Shown in pieces: positions 21,756 to 33,007 of a stretch of DNA of 64,000 bases. The notes under the pieces are model-generated. The model was not told the origin of the DNA. It was given only the letters and a program-made list of their open reading frames with translations, and did not search any database. Made by a program: the position numbers and the translations under genes. This DNA is from Dactylorhiza incarnata (taxonomy: Eukaryota; Streptophyta; Magnoliopsida; Asparagales; Orchidaceae). Within the stretch, counting starts at the first letter, position 1. Every line of letters begins with the position of its first letter. The DNA is taken from NCBI GenBank assembly GCA_033032865.1, contig JAWHQI010000239.1, positions 1,956,001 through 2,020,000 on the forward strand, given 5' to 3'.

Positions 21756-22164
21756 AAGGATAATTATATAGCAGCAGAAAAATCAAATAACAACAGCCTC
21801 AAATTTAAAATCGGAATTTATGCAACTCAAGGCCAAGGTAGCATAACCCAAGCAGCAGCCTCCATAAGAGATACATAAGAAGTAAAGCTGGGGTAAGAAA
21901 GCAGTAGAAGAAGGAGAAGGGGGAGATGAAGAAGTTTTCTTGCCTCGCTTACTCATGGCGACTCGCCGGACCGCGACCACGCAAGGAAAGAGCCGCCCGG
22001 GACCCTAGCTCCGGCGACCCGACCTCCTCCGACAGCACCGGCGACAAAAACGGCACCGACCGACGAAACCCTAGGTGCGCTCTCCACGGAAGAAGTCAGG
22101 GAAGGGGGGCATCGGGGAGAGGGGAGAGCAGGGATCAAATTGGATGCCAGCAGGAGATATAAGG

Positions 22165-22420
22165 ATATGTTAATAATAATAATAATAATAATAATAATGA
22201 AAATTTATATATATATATGTCATCTATAGTTATATATATATAATAGATGATTGAACCTACATATATCCACCCGCATATGAACATAAGGCTTAAAGTATCC
22301 CAAAATCTTATACGTATATACGTATATATATCGTATTTATGTTGTATAACTCTTCATATAAATCTTCGCACTTTAATATAAATAGTGTAAGCGTATATAT
22401 ATACATATACTTACACTTTA
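22165..22420. repeat. AT microsatellites and hairpins
   Basis: A (TAA)n run at 22167-22199, TA-rich runs near 22205-22245 and 22310-22335, and a near-perfect inverted repeat 'gtgtaagcgtatata...tatacttacac' at 22386-22417. All are in the U3-like end of the minus-strand LTR-like region. Confidence 0.8.
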
Positions 22421-22579
22421 GCGCAATAACGCCCCCATCTAGAGCTAACTCGCCGGGCGACGACGATGATTCCGAAGGGTAACGCGCCTACGCATCGAGA
22501 CCCTAAATTAAAATCCCGCTTTGATAAAATAATTGAAAGAAGAACCCAGGGCGTTACACAACCCTAGTAGCTCCCAGGT

Positions 22580-24057
22580 TGCAGGCCCCAGTAAACACAT
22601 CAAAAAATTTGAGGGGAAGTGTTTTAACTGCAACAAGTGGGGACGCAGTGCATCTGATTGCCGGCTTCCTCGCAAGGAAAATGGCAAAGCACCACAAGAA
22701 GGCAACCAAGCTAATATGGTTAGCCTCACTGAGCCATCCAACTTTGTCGTCATGGTTGGAAACGAGAAGGCCAGTGCTGAGTGGTACTTTGACTCGGGGG
22801 GCAACGTGCCACGTTTGCAACAATTCTACTCTGATGATAGGACTCACTGATGCGATAGAATCGGTGACCGTTGCAAACGGTGAGACAGCTGACGTTCTGA
22901 AGGTGGGGAATGCTACGCTACTGCTCTACTCAGGTAAAACTTTAACTTTAAAGAATGTTAAGTTTATTCCTTCACTAGCTGCTAACATAGTCTCTATTAG
23001 TCTACTTTGTGATGCCGGTATGTCCTTTAATTTTTGTAGCGGTAGAGTAACACTGTCAGTTAACTCACACTATTTTGGATGTGCCTATGTCCAAAATAGG
23101 ATGTACAGACTAAGTCTAGCAAACGAAATAGTTCAACAAGTTAAAACAAACTTAATTAGCCCTAAGACTCTACATGAGAGACTAGGACACGTAAATTATA
23201 GGAAAATGTTCCAAATTGCTAGAACTCACCAGATTGCATTAGACACTACAGAAAAACCTGATAAATGTGAAGTGTGTGCTCAGACTAAGATCACTAGGAC
23301 ACCTTTCAGTGCGGTTACTAGGAGCACAACACCCTTAAAACTAATACATTCCGACATCTGTGACTTCAAAAGTTTTGTCACTAGAGGAGGCAGGAAGTAT
23401 TTGATCACCTTTATAGATGACTGTTCTAGGTTTTGTCACATCTATCTCCTTAAATCTAAAGACAAAGCGTTTGAAACATTCTGTATTTTCAAAACCAGGG
23501 TAGAAAACCAATTAGACATGAAAATCAAGAGGTTTAGAAGAGATAGAGGAGGCAAATATATGTCCAGTAGGTTCAAGTGTTTCCTTGCCCAACATGGAAT
23601 CATTGCAGAAATAACTGCTCCTTACTCACCCCAGTCTAACGGCATTGCTGAGCGTAAAAATCGGACGTTAACAGAAATGTTAAACTCTATGCTCTTGCCT
23701 ACGAGCATGCCTTCTGCTTATTGGGGAGAAGCAGTCTTAACTGCCAATTACATTTTAAATAAAGTTCCTCATGCTAAGTTAGAGGTTACACCCTACGATC
23801 TTTGGTTTAAGAGACCCCCGTCTTTTACTAGACATAAGACCTGGGGTTGTATAGCTTATGTTAAGGTATCTGACCCTAGACGGTCTAAGATTGGACCTAG
23901 GACCAATACATGTGTCTACCTAGGTTGTGCTGAGGATAGTGCTGCAGATAGATTCATAGATATTTCTAATAATATCATTATAGAATCTAGGGATGCAGTG
24001 TTCTTTGAAGATAAGTTCTCAAGGATAAGAACTTGTCACTCCCAGGTTTGCAAGTAA
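22580..24057 (+). pseudogene. El-3 gag C-terminus, protease and integrase
   Basis: A first frame (to 22850) has a zinc knuckle CFNCNKWGRSASDC, where the usual histidine is arginine, and the protease start 'WYFDSG'. A one-base shift inside a G-run near 22797 moves the rest to another frame (GATCHVC onward). That frame holds the pre-integrase finger (HERLGHVNYRKM...CEVC, 23172-23280) and an integrase core with HSDIC (about 23347), RRDRGGKY (about 23540) and AERKNRTL (about 23650), i.e. the D,D,E residues. The integrase frame ends at 24057, where a second shift occurs. As a copia polyprotein it would process itself and integrate cDNA; here it is dead. Confidence 0.85.
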
Positions 24058-25754
24058 CTATTACTGAAGCAATATCTGAATCAGTACCGAACACTTCCTA
24101 TTCCGTTCCCGTAGACAACTCTGGCCTAGAGTCTAGGAGAACTTCTGTTAGAGAGCGAACTCCCAGAACCTTTGGTAGTGACTTTGTCACTTGCCACGTT
24201 GAGGCTGATCCATCCACCTTTAAGGAAGCGATGAGATCCAGGGATTCCCTAGTCTGGAAAGAAGCAATTGATGAAGAGATGAATTCTCTACTTCAGAATA
24301 ACACTTGGACATTGGTTGATAAGCCAAAAGGGGCTAAAACCGTAGGGTGTAAGTGGATTTTGAAGAAGAAACTGAATCCTGATGGTTGCGTAGCTAAGTA
24401 CAAATCACGCCTGGTGGCTAAATGTTTCACACAAGTAAGCAGAGTAGACTACTTTGATGTCTACTCGCCTGTGTGTCACTTAGCAACCATTAGAGTCCTC
24501 TTTGCTATTGCATCTATTGAGAACTTTATTGTTCATCAAATGGATGTTAAGATTGTGTTTTTGAACGGAGATCTGACTGAAGACATCGACATGAGTCAAC
24601 CAGATGGTTTCATTGTAGAAGGTCACGAAACAAAGATCTGTAAAATACTAAAATCTTTATACGGTCTAAAACAAGCACCGAAATTATGGCATGAGAAGTT
24701 TGATTATAGTGTAAAGAACATGAGATTCATGTTGAGTCTATCGGATAAATGCCTTTACATACGTCATAGATCGGATAAAGTCGCCATAATATGCTTGTAT
24801 GTAGATGATATGCTCATTCTAGGATCTGATCAAGCTGAAGTGGATGACGTTAAGTCAGATCTAATAAAAGAGTTTAGCATAAAAGACCTAGGTGTAGCTA
24901 ACACTATACTAGGCAAGCAAGTGAGTTTTGGGAAGAATGTCATCTCCCTAAGTCAAAGCCACTACATAAAGTCCATGTTGGACACGTGGGGATACAGTGA
25001 CAATAGAGCATTTGAGACTCCATACGACTACACTAACCGCCTAAAGCTCAATGGAGGAGCTACAGTTTGACAGTTAGACTACTCTAACCTGATTGACAGT
25101 CTCATGTATGCTATGGTCTGCACTAGACCTGACATAGCCTTTACGGTCGGCATGTTTTGCAGATTCACTAGTAATCCTGGCCAAGAACATTGGAACGCCT
25201 TAGACAGGCTATTGAGGTACTTAAAGCACACCCAAAAGTATGCTTTATTCTACGCTGGACATCCTTCAGTTCTTGAAGGATATTCTGATGCATCATGGTG
25301 CTCAGAATTAAATGACAGCAAGTCCACTAGTGGGTTCGTATTCCCACTAGGAGGAGCAGCTGTAGCCTGGAAGTCCAAGAGGCAATCTTTTATTACTCTC
25401 TCTTCTATGGAATCCGAACTCTACACTCTTACTGCAGCAGGAGAAGAAGCACAGTGGTTAAGAGATTTGGTGATGGACATTCCCCTGACGAGCCTGAAAA
25501 TGAGTTCTATTGTAGTTTACTGCGACAATCAGGCTACTAAAATGATTGCTACGAACACTTTGTTCATTGGCAAAAGAAGGCACCTAAGGCTGAAACAATC
25601 CTGGTTGACCTCACTCACAAGTCAATGGATTATGACCCTGATTGATGTGATATCGAAAGATAATGTTGCAAACACCTTGACCAAAGGCCTGAATAGAGCT
25701 CTCACAATAAAAACATCAGGGGAGATGGGGCTAAAGTTTATAGAAATATGAAAC
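24033..25754 (+). pseudogene. El-3 reverse transcriptase and RNase H
   Basis: RT motifs in order: 'DKPKGAKTVGCKWILKKK' (about 24320), 'MDVKIVFLNGDL' (about 24540), 'YGLKQAPKLWHEKFD' (about 24660) and the catalytic 'LYVDDML' (about 24796). The frame stops with TGA at 25068-25070 and continues in the same frame from 25071 with 'MYAMVCTRPDIAF' (25104). RNase H follows with 'YSDASWCSELNDSKSTSG', 'SSMESELYTLTAAGEEA' and 'YCDNQATKMIA', ending at 25749. The usual histidine-rich C-terminal segment is degraded around 25575-25620. The nonsense codon plus upstream shifts make it a pseudogene. Confidence 0.88.
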
Positions 25755-26543
25755 TTTCCTCTGTTGCTTATGTTTTGAAAGTGAGAACCTATATAGTCGC
25801 AACATTCAAGAATCTAATAACAGACTGAAACCCCCAAATAATTTCTTGATGAAAACCCAAGATGGCTAGATGTCTGTTATTCCACATTTGATAACTAAGC
25901 ATCTTTCTCAATGTAAGTTGATTCAAAAATTATTCAACTGGGAATAGAAAGTCGTTGTAGTTGGTTAATCTAACATTAATGATCATATGCATATTATTCC
26001 ACACCTGATAATGTTGCAAACATTGTTGTGCCAAATCATTCCACATTTGATGATGAGGTACTTCATGATCACTATGTAAGATAACAACGGTTGATTTACA
26101 AATCAACATTAGACTGGTTCCTGCTAGACCAGATAGAGATGCTGACAGTGTTACTCCACCATTGCTACAAGTACTAAGCTCATTCAGGTAGAGCTAGTTT
26201 ACTTTAAACGTTACTGCATATGTTTTATGAATTCATAGAGTTTTAACTCATGAAATTCCTTGTAGGCTATGATGGAGTTGAAGGAGAGAAAGTGGTCTTT
26301 GATATGGATGCTGATGATCTACTAGATGAGTAGAATTGTTACACGTTTTTATCCATTACTACTATGTATTTCAGAATGTGAGCCTTAGTATTACACTTAT
26401 GTTTGGATGTTTGTTTTCTGTATGAACAAAACTCATGTTATGTTTTAAAGTGTATTTTCTTTCTGAGGGAATGTGTTAAGTCTGAATTTTGATAGTTACT
26501 GTTTTCTCGCACTCTGACATGTATAAGTTATTTATCCCAAATA
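25755..26543. other. El-3 3' untranslated region
   Basis: About 790 bp of AT-rich non-coding DNA between RNase H and the polypurine tract. 'ttattccaca' recurs at several places (25879, 25993, 26037) with 'ttgataa/tgatgatg' following, a short degenerate repeat. No gene is seen. Confidence 0.5.
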
Positions 26544-26554
26544 TAGGAGGAGAT
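26544..26554 (+). other. El-3 polypurine tract
   Basis: 'ataggaggaga' followed by T and the LTR start TGTAAATG at 26555. Position and composition fit the plus-strand primer of a copia element. Confidence 0.7.
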
Positions 26555-26880
26555 TGTAAATGTATATTTGCATAAAATGATAACGGGTCGGAGGCATAAC
26601 GGGTATGGACGGATACGGGGATATCTGTCACCCGTTACCACTTGGGTTTGTTTATATAAACCCCCTATGGGCAACGGAGAGTGCATTCCACTTAGATGAG
26701 CCATCGGATGCTTCGAGCAAACTTCTAACATCTTTTTCACAATACCGTTTAGTAAGCATGATATATTATTAAGATTTTCGGCAGTTATATTTTTTTTCCT
26801 ATTGCTAATATTTAATCAGCCTTAGTTCACCAATTTTTCTATAGGTTTCTAAATAGGGGCACGGATCTTCTTCCTTTTTT
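26555..26880 (+). repeat. El-3 LTR
   Basis: Starts TGTAAATGTATATTTGC after the polypurine tract. It has a TATA box 'tatataaa' at 26653-26660 followed by 'ccccctatgg'. The right end is uncertain. A primer-site-like 'tttgtatcagaatgc' at about 26889-26903 suggests the LTR ends near 26880-26888. Confidence 0.6.
26653..26660 (+). promoter_or_regulatory. TATA box of El-3 LTR
   Basis: 'tttatataaacccc' lies about 100 bp into the LTR, after the U3-like 'cataacgggtatgg' repeats. It is the usual position for a short copia LTR. Confidence 0.55.
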
Positions 26881-26903
26881 CTAAAGAGATTTGTATCAGA
26901 ATG

Positions 26904-27660
26904 CATTATTTGCAAAACAAAATGGCTTCCATTGCCCTTGATGATAGAAATTTAAGTTTTGCAAAATCCTTTTTGCGATGCGATAAGAATTCGACGGGGG
27001 CGTTCGAGGCGCCTCGCGAGTAATCCTACTTCGAGGAACTAACCATTATCCTACCTATCGAGATGATAAAAGTAATAGTCTTTCCTTTTTTCGGAATATC
27101 GACGTTTACGCCGCGGCGGCGGCGCCGAATTCTCTAAATATTTAAAAAAGAAAAGGAGAAAGTTTTTGCAAGTTTTTGTTAATATAATCCAAACTACTCA
27201 TTCGAAAAGGCAAGTGTACCTTATCGCGCATAGCATAGGATATTTTAAAGAAAATATCAAGGTCGTATTTAAACTCGGGGCTGTCGAGTAGTTCTACTTC
27301 GAGAAAGCTAACTATTATTTTATCGGAAATAAAATTTGATAAGAGAAGCGTAATTAAAACTAACTAAAAAGAGAACAACAAAAATAAAATAAAGAAGAGA
27401 AGACTAAATCAGGAGGAAGAAAGAGAATTTGCAAATATTAAAGGAAGCTTAAATTTTCATTACATAAAAAGAGAGATACATGAAATTGAACTAAGTTACA
27501 TTGCATTGAAATAAAACTAGGCTAACTTGCATGAAATGAAATTACAAGAAATTAAACAAAGAAAATTGTATTAATTAAAAACTAAGCATAAACATGGAAA
27601 TACGAAAAATCTGTACAAGAAGAGCCCAAATGGGCAGGGGAAGGGAGAGGAATGCTGGAG
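26904..27660. other. Unassigned non-coding DNA
   Basis: After the primer-site-like sequence, 'atggcttccattgcccttga' resembles the start of a copia gag but is lost within about 30 codons. From about 26975 the sequence changes character ('gcgataagaattcgacgggg'). It may be an LTR-type unit running from there to 'ctactcatca' near 28469. No TSD is seen, so this is unproven. Confidence 0.3.
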
Positions 27661-27689
27661 TAGAGCCTCTGAATTTATAGGAAAAATTT

Positions 27690-28300
27690 CCAGGTTACAC
27701 GCCCTCGGTCACGGGCGTGACCTAGGGCGTGTAATACTTGTTCTGCACGGCTGCAACATCGGCGTGGGTCCTGCGTGACAGTGTCGCGAAAAAGGACATT
27801 ACACGCCCGTGTAACTTTGGTCACGGGCGTGTACTTGGGCAGCTTCATCAATGCGGCGTGGGCTTGAGTGCGACGCTGCAGCAAAAAGAGATCACGCGTG
27901 AAAAGTCACGGGCGTGACTCATGGGTCACGGGCGTGACTGGGGTCAACTTCATTAATGCGGCATGGGCTTGAATTCGGCGCGGCAGGGATCACGCGGGAA
28001 GTCACGGGCGTGACTCTTTGGTCACAGGGGTGACTTGGGTCAACTCCTCGACAGCATCTCCACGTCTCGACGGCAGCGCGCTGGGAAGATTCTATGTTTA
28101 CACGCCCTTGGTCACGGGCGTGACTTTGGGTCACGGGCGTGACTTTGGGTCACGGGCGTGACTTTGGGTCACGGGCGTGACCTGGGGCGTGACTTGCGGT
28201 GCGGCGGGGGGATTCGTTGAACTCAGCTCGGTTTTCGTCAAACGCAGATCTTTAGGTTAGACGCCCTTGGTCACGGGCGTGACTGAGGGCGTGTACTATG
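27690..28300. repeat. CACGGGCGTGAC palindrome array
   Basis: At least fifteen copies of 'ggtcacgggcgtgac' or its partner 'cacgccc(t/g)' occur. The core region 28111-28185 has four exact 19-bp tandem units 'gtcacgggcgtgactttgg'. The words CACGCCC and GGGCGTG on one strand make many potential stems. Apparent frames on the minus strand are artefacts of this array. Confidence 0.85.
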
Positions 28301-29414
28301 GAATTTGTCCAAAAACACCAGAAAATTTGCAAAACAAAAGTAAAACTACATTTAGAATAGAAATTATAAAATAAGTGATTTTAAACTAAAATATAAATAA
28401 TATTTGCAATTTTAAATTAAAAATAAACTAAATACTATAATTAAAATACGCATAAATACTACTCATCAGCCCTTCGTCGTCCTGTTCATGGTTCGTGCGA
28501 AATTTATGAAAAAAAAGTTTGGGAAAGAACTTATTTTTAAGAATTACTTTTTGATTGTGTTCAAGTAATATCAGCACTTACACTCTATTCACCACTTGCT
28601 TATGGTTTTCGCTATAAAAGTTTTATGTTCTTTCTATAGAAATGAATTTTATCCCGGTTGTGTTATGTTCCAACAAGCTTATGGCTCTCTCTCTGCCAAG
28701 TTAGAGTTGGGTTATTGTTTCAGGTGAGAAAACACGAGTTTCTCCAGACTTGGTGTGAGAAATAAAGCCTTTCTCATTGCAGGTATTTCAGCAAACATGG
28801 CTGAAGCATATTTTTTCCAAAAATTCCTTTTTTATTTTATTTTAATTTATTTGGAGGTTTATTTACATCATTAGCTATGAATGAATGACAAAAAGAAAGC
28901 AATGCACTCCTCTCCCTCCAACTCGCCACCACAAATGATCATATCCTCAAGTTATTGATTATATATCTGTTCAAACAATTGTTTATGATTCTAATATCAT
29001 ATTTTTCAAAGGGTAACCTTCACATATTCATTGTCGATGTATATTCGTTATCTTTTATTTGATATTTGAACTAATTAGTCACCACCAAAAAAATTGTATT
29101 TTTAAGTAAATTTGATTTCAAGACAAATTCATATGAACTAATATAAAGGTGAAGAGAATTCTTTACAGTTCTATTTTAGTAATACATAGTTATATAAAGT
29201 GGGAAATAGCGAGGAGGTTTTATTTCTTTACTACGGATGAAATCATTGATAAGCTTCCTTTCCTTGGGTATATATTGAGTTTTATCATGCATACACCTTA
29301 TAATTAATTTCTACATGTTGATCTTCATGATTTAGTATTTACATTCATTAATTGTTATGCAACGTACTATTGATACAAGTAAAAATTCAGCCTTAATTAT
29401 AACTTAAGCTACTC
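28301..29414. other. AT-rich non-coding DNA
   Basis: No gene, LTR end or repeat recognised. The sequence is strongly AT-rich apart from 28470-28500. Confidence 0.4.
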
Positions 29415-29945
29415 TAATGTCGCCCTCACGAAAAATATCGCCATTCACCATTAATGTCTCCGCCTACGACCAATGATGCCCCTACAATAATTGTCTCCCC
29501 CACGACAAATGTCGCCGCTCATGACCAATGTCGTCCCCACGACAAATATCGCTCTCACGGCAAATGTCGCTCCCACATGACAAATATCGCTCCCCCAGGA
29601 CAAATGTCCCCCCCCCCCCCACGACAAATGTCCCCCCAACGACAAATGTCGCATCCACAACAAATGTTGCCGCCCACCACAAATGTCTCCTCCCACCACA
29701 AATGTCGTCTCCCACGACATTTGTCGCCTCCCCACGACAAATGTCGCCTCCCACGATAAATGTCGTCTCCCACAACAAATGTCGCCCCACACAAGAAATG
29801 TCGTCCACCACGACAAAATGTCGTCCCTCACGATAAATGTCGCCGCCCACTACAAATGCCGCCCCCTCCCGACATTTGTTGGCCCCACGATAAATATTGC
29901 CCCCACGAAAAATATCGCCCCCCATAAAAAATGTCGCCTTAGATA
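29415..29945. repeat. GACAAATGTCG array
   Basis: About 25 units of 17-24 bp built on 'cccacgacaaatgtcgcc' occur. Each unit contains GACA-aa-TGTC, a 4-bp stem. At least two units are inverted ('gacatttgtcgcc' near 29716 and 'gacatttgttgg' near 29871). A run of ten or more C occurs at about 29608-29620. Frames on both strands encode only repetitive Pro/Thr- or Gly/His-rich peptides and are rejected as genes. Confidence 0.9.
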
Positions 29946-30399
29946 TGGGCGGAACCTCGTACCTGTCACTCGTATATAATTTCTGATCAATGATTTAAAA
30001 TATCATTTCTATAGTGCTTAATCACTTATATAATTCTTTTATTTATGAATTTTTTTATTAAGTTTTAATTTATCCGCATCACCAAGATAAATTATCATGC
30101 GTAGAAAATATTAATACATTTTTTCTTATCTCCAAAATCATCTTTGTTTGAGATATAACTATTAATAAATACAGAACCATTTATTTTAGGAATAATTGCT
30201 ATATTCCTAAATCTACATGTTATTTACATATGTTTGAGATAGATATTTTAGTTTTAAACGCTAAAACAATAAATTGCTTATTTTTTGTTCTTGATAAATA
30301 TATTTTTAAGTTGATTCATTCTTTTTCTACTGCTTATAAGATTTGAAAATATCTTAAAAAAACTTATGATTGTTACTCTGGCGGTATTGAATAATTAGG
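29946..30399. other. AT-rich non-coding DNA
   Basis: Nothing recognisable before the El-4 LTR start. Confidence 0.4.
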
Positions 30400-30526
30400 T
30401 GATGGGCACCGACTAATTTATAGAAGATTGGGTGTGCTTCAGTAAAAGACCCCACCAATGGGAAATGGCAATGGTGGAGGAAGTGGAGAGAATGTAAACC
30501 TCCACCATGGAGGGAGCGGGAAAAAC

Positions 30527-31028
30527 CATCCCCTGTGACCGCGCAACCACCACCCTGATCGGGCCGCACCTCCACGGTGCGGCCAAGGTCGCACCTCCCC
30601 AGGTGCGGCGATGGTCGCACCTCCCCGGGTGTGGCCTAGGTGCGGCCGAGGCCACACCCCCCTGGTGCGGCCTAGGTGCTGCCGAGGCCGCACCCCCCTG
30701 GTGCGGCCGAGGTCACACCTCCCATGGCCGCACCTCCATGGCGCAGCCAAGGTGCGGTCAAGGCCGCACCTCCATGGTGCGGACAAGGCTCCATTCCTCC
30801 AGAGGTGCGGCCAAGGCCGCGCCTCCCGAGGTGCCACCAAATCCGCGCCTACCGAGGTGCCGCCAAGTCTGCGCCTACCGAGATGCGGCCAAGTACGCGC
30901 CTACCGAGGTGAGGCCAAGTTCTCACCAACCGAGTTGCGGCCATGTCCACGCCTATCGAGGTACAACCAAGTCCGCACCTACCGAGGTGCGACAAAGTAC
31001 GCGCCTACCAAGGTGCGGCCAAGTCCCT
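30527..31028. repeat. GGTGCGGCC array in El-4 LTR
   Basis: 'ggtgcggccaaggccgcacc' words dominate 30560-30800. They then become a regular 26-bp tandem series, 'ccgaggtgcggccaagtccgcgccta', from about 30815 to 31025. GGTGCGGCC/GGCCGCACC pairs are inverted repeats. Long frames on both strands here are stop-poor repeats, not genes. Confidence 0.85.
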
Positions 31029-31330
31029 GTTCACGGCATGCGTTGAACGCCGCCGAGTTTGCAACACGCGCCACGCATCTCTGCATTCGAGACGCATGCC
31101 ACGCTTCCGCGTTTGCGGCGTGCGCGACAGTTAATTTTCTTTGCTTCTCAGATTGCAGGTTGCATTCGTTGCCGTCAGCTCCGCCAACGAAACTGCCCGA
31201 ACTACCCAAGCTGCCAGGGGGGAAATGGTAAATGGTGATCCGTGTGCTCCAGATTGACGAACGTGATTCGCACCGTTAGGTGTTTATGGTGGTTGCAATG
31301 ATAAAATTACCGCACTACCCTTGACCAAAG

Positions 31331-31340
31331 CTATAAAAGG
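31331..31340 (+). promoter_or_regulatory. TATA box of El-4 LTR
   Basis: CTATAAAAGG in the context 'gaccaaagctataaaagga', nearly identical to the El-1 5' LTR at 2849. Confidence 0.7.
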
Positions 31341-31779
31341 AACTCAGATCCCTCATTTGAAGGGACCTTGCCTTCAGCACCCGAGAGAGCTCCTTCGAAG
31401 ATCCTTCAGAGTTCTCCTTCGGTGTTCGAAGATCTTCCACTTCGCACATTTCCATCGAAGCCGACTTAAGGATCTCCCTTTGGCCTTGGAAGATCTCCTT
31501 TGTCTCCCTGTGACTCTCACTTTCTAACTCTCTTCTCTGCACCCTTGCAACGATCGGTATCACCCTCTTGCGTTCTACTACTTGTAACACAAAGAGATAG
31601 TGGAATTTGGTCGGCACTGAATCAACCACGTGGTTTTTCACCATTTCCAGGCTTTCTATGTTAAAAAGCCTTCTATTCAACCGTTTAACTTTTCTGTGAC
31701 TATTTGCACGCTTGACTTGCTTTCGGGCTAGGACGGTTAGATTCGACCTATTTCCAAGCGCCTCGAGTGTCCCACTACA

Positions 31780-32131
31780 GTTTGGCGCTGTCTGCGGGAA
31801 AGACATTCTCAAAGCTCTTTGAAGTCTCTGAAGACAGTATTTGCTTCACTGCAATACTCGAGACCGGCGGCTATGGCGAGAAGGAGCGCTTGCACCACCG
31901 AGGGATAAATCCCCGAAGGACGCATTGATCACGCCCCTCCCACTCGCTGATCAATGAGCCTCTCACAGAAGAGGCGATACTCGCGCCTGTAACTGCACTA
32001 GAAGAGCGCGCACGATAAATGGAGGAACAACAAACTGAGATGCTAGCTCTCTTGAGAAACCTATGAACAACTCGAGCTCCCGTACTGCCTCCTATGCTGG
32101 TCATTCCGCCTCCACCGATTTCGAACCATCT
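31780..32131 (+). other. El-4 primer site and leader, cut by El-5
   Basis: Begins with GTTTGGCGCTGTCTGCGGG. The following 330 bp has no clean frame. The element is interrupted at 32131 by the El-5 LTR, and the rest of El-4 must lie beyond the right edge of the window. Confidence 0.6.
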
Positions 32132-32512
32132 TTTAACGCCCCTGATTTTCAATAATTATTTTTGCGTAGCCGCTGTGACGTAATTTTGGCGTAAGGGCGT
32201 TACGTCAGCTCGTCAGGGTTAGTTTTGGGCCTTAGCTTAGTTAAAGTATGTAATTTGGATCGAGCGTGCAAAAATTCGCGGCGTTTCGGGTTAAAGAGAT
32301 TAGTTTGGGTAGCTATCAAGATTTTAACTTCGGGAAGCTTTATCCCGAGTTTGGCTCGTCGAAATTTAATTCTGACTTCGTCGTTGGATTCGTAGCGCCG
32401 TTTTTCAGTTGGCGTGCGAATTCCGTAGAAATCCGAGGTGATCTAGTCACCCTCACAGTTTATGTGAAAGGGAGTATTATTTAATTAATTAAATATTAAA
32501 TTAGATTTTTAT

Positions 32513-32520
32513 TATAAAAC
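32513..32520 (+). promoter_or_regulatory. Possible TATA box of El-5 LTR
   Basis: 'attataaaacc' is followed within 30 bp by a pyrimidine-rich stretch 'tcctattcttcttccttctt', a common layout around plant transcription starts. Confidence 0.45.
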
Positions 32521-33007
32521 CTAAAATTCTCATCCTATTCTTCTTCCTTCTTCATCGATCCAAACCAGCCGCCAAGTGAGAGAGCGAGAGTGAAGCGTCG
32601 TGGAGCTTCCGGTCGACGATTCCTAGGGCTGTTGTAGTCGTAATCGCGTTTGGAGAGTAGATTTGGAAAGCTCTCGGCGAGATCTTCGTCCTAGTGGTGA
32701 GCTTTTCCCGTTTCTTGGATTTTTGGAGTTTGAGGTAGTGGCCTAATTCCTCCTTTTGATTCGTAAAGTTTCAGGATTTCGTGCTCGAGTGATTCTTGGG
32801 CCATTCCATAGATTTGGAGCAAGGAATTCGGGTTTCGCAAGGTTTGAGGCAAGTGGCATCTCCTCTTTCCCTCTTGTTTCTTGGAACACTGTTCTTTTTC
32901 CCTTGTTTACGAGTTCTTGCTGTGCTTATGACATGTGTCTTTGAGCGTTGGCATGTGTCTTTGAGCGTTGGTTGCCTAACACATTTGTTCCCTCCTGCTG
33001 CTTGTTG

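Larger units (their letters stand above)
18552..22558 (-). repeat. Minus-strand LTR-like region of chromovirus type
   Basis: This 4-kb stretch has no supported gene. Its right end, read on the minus strand from 22558, begins TGTAACGCCCTGGGTT, the same kind of start as the El-5 LTR. Around 18765-18800 it matches, in reverse, the El-5 LTR block at 34020-34065 ('cctgaggcattcaataaaac' type sequence). A leader-like segment 'cctagggtttcgtcggtcgg' lies near 22060 on the minus strand. It is cut into by El-1 on the left and abuts El-3 coding sequence on the right, so it probably inserted into El-3. The left boundary and TSD were not found; it could be a solo LTR or part of a larger element. Confidence 0.5.
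22559..26880 (+). mobile_element. El-3: 5'-truncated Ty1/copia element
   Basis: A copia-order polyprotein (zinc knuckle, protease, integrase, RT, RNase H) runs from 22580 to 25754. It is followed by non-coding DNA, a polypurine tract at 26544-26554 and an LTR from 26555. Its 5' LTR and gag N-terminus are missing because coding sequence abuts the LTR-like end at 22558. Two frameshifts and one in-frame stop inactivate it. The motifs resemble the Tork group, a tentative call. Confidence 0.8.
30400..31779 (+). repeat. El-4 LTR (Tat-like gypsy, related to El-1)
   Basis: It probably starts TGATGGGCACC at 30400 and ends CCCACTACA at 31779, directly followed by a TTTGGCGCTGTCTGCGGG primer region. 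The promoter block and downstream sequence (about 31320-31450 and 31600-31780) align with the El-1 LTR, including 'aggaactcagatccctcatt', 'ttggtcggcac' and 'gtggtttttcacc'. The upstream half is a different GC-rich array. The left boundary is inferred from the TG start and similarity to El-1. Confidence 0.7.

Noticed and set aside
29451..29979. Overlapping frames on both strands in the GACAAATGTCG array
   Set aside because: Low-complexity translation of a tandem repeat in all frames.
30507..31231. Frames of about 180 and 206 codons in the GGTGCGGCC array
   Set aside because: GC-rich, stop-poor repeats keep several frames open on both strands; they lie in an LTR with its own promoter and primer site.
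31871..32152. 93-codon minus frame over the El-4 leader
   Set aside because: It crosses the El-4/El-5 junction, so it cannot be an old gene.
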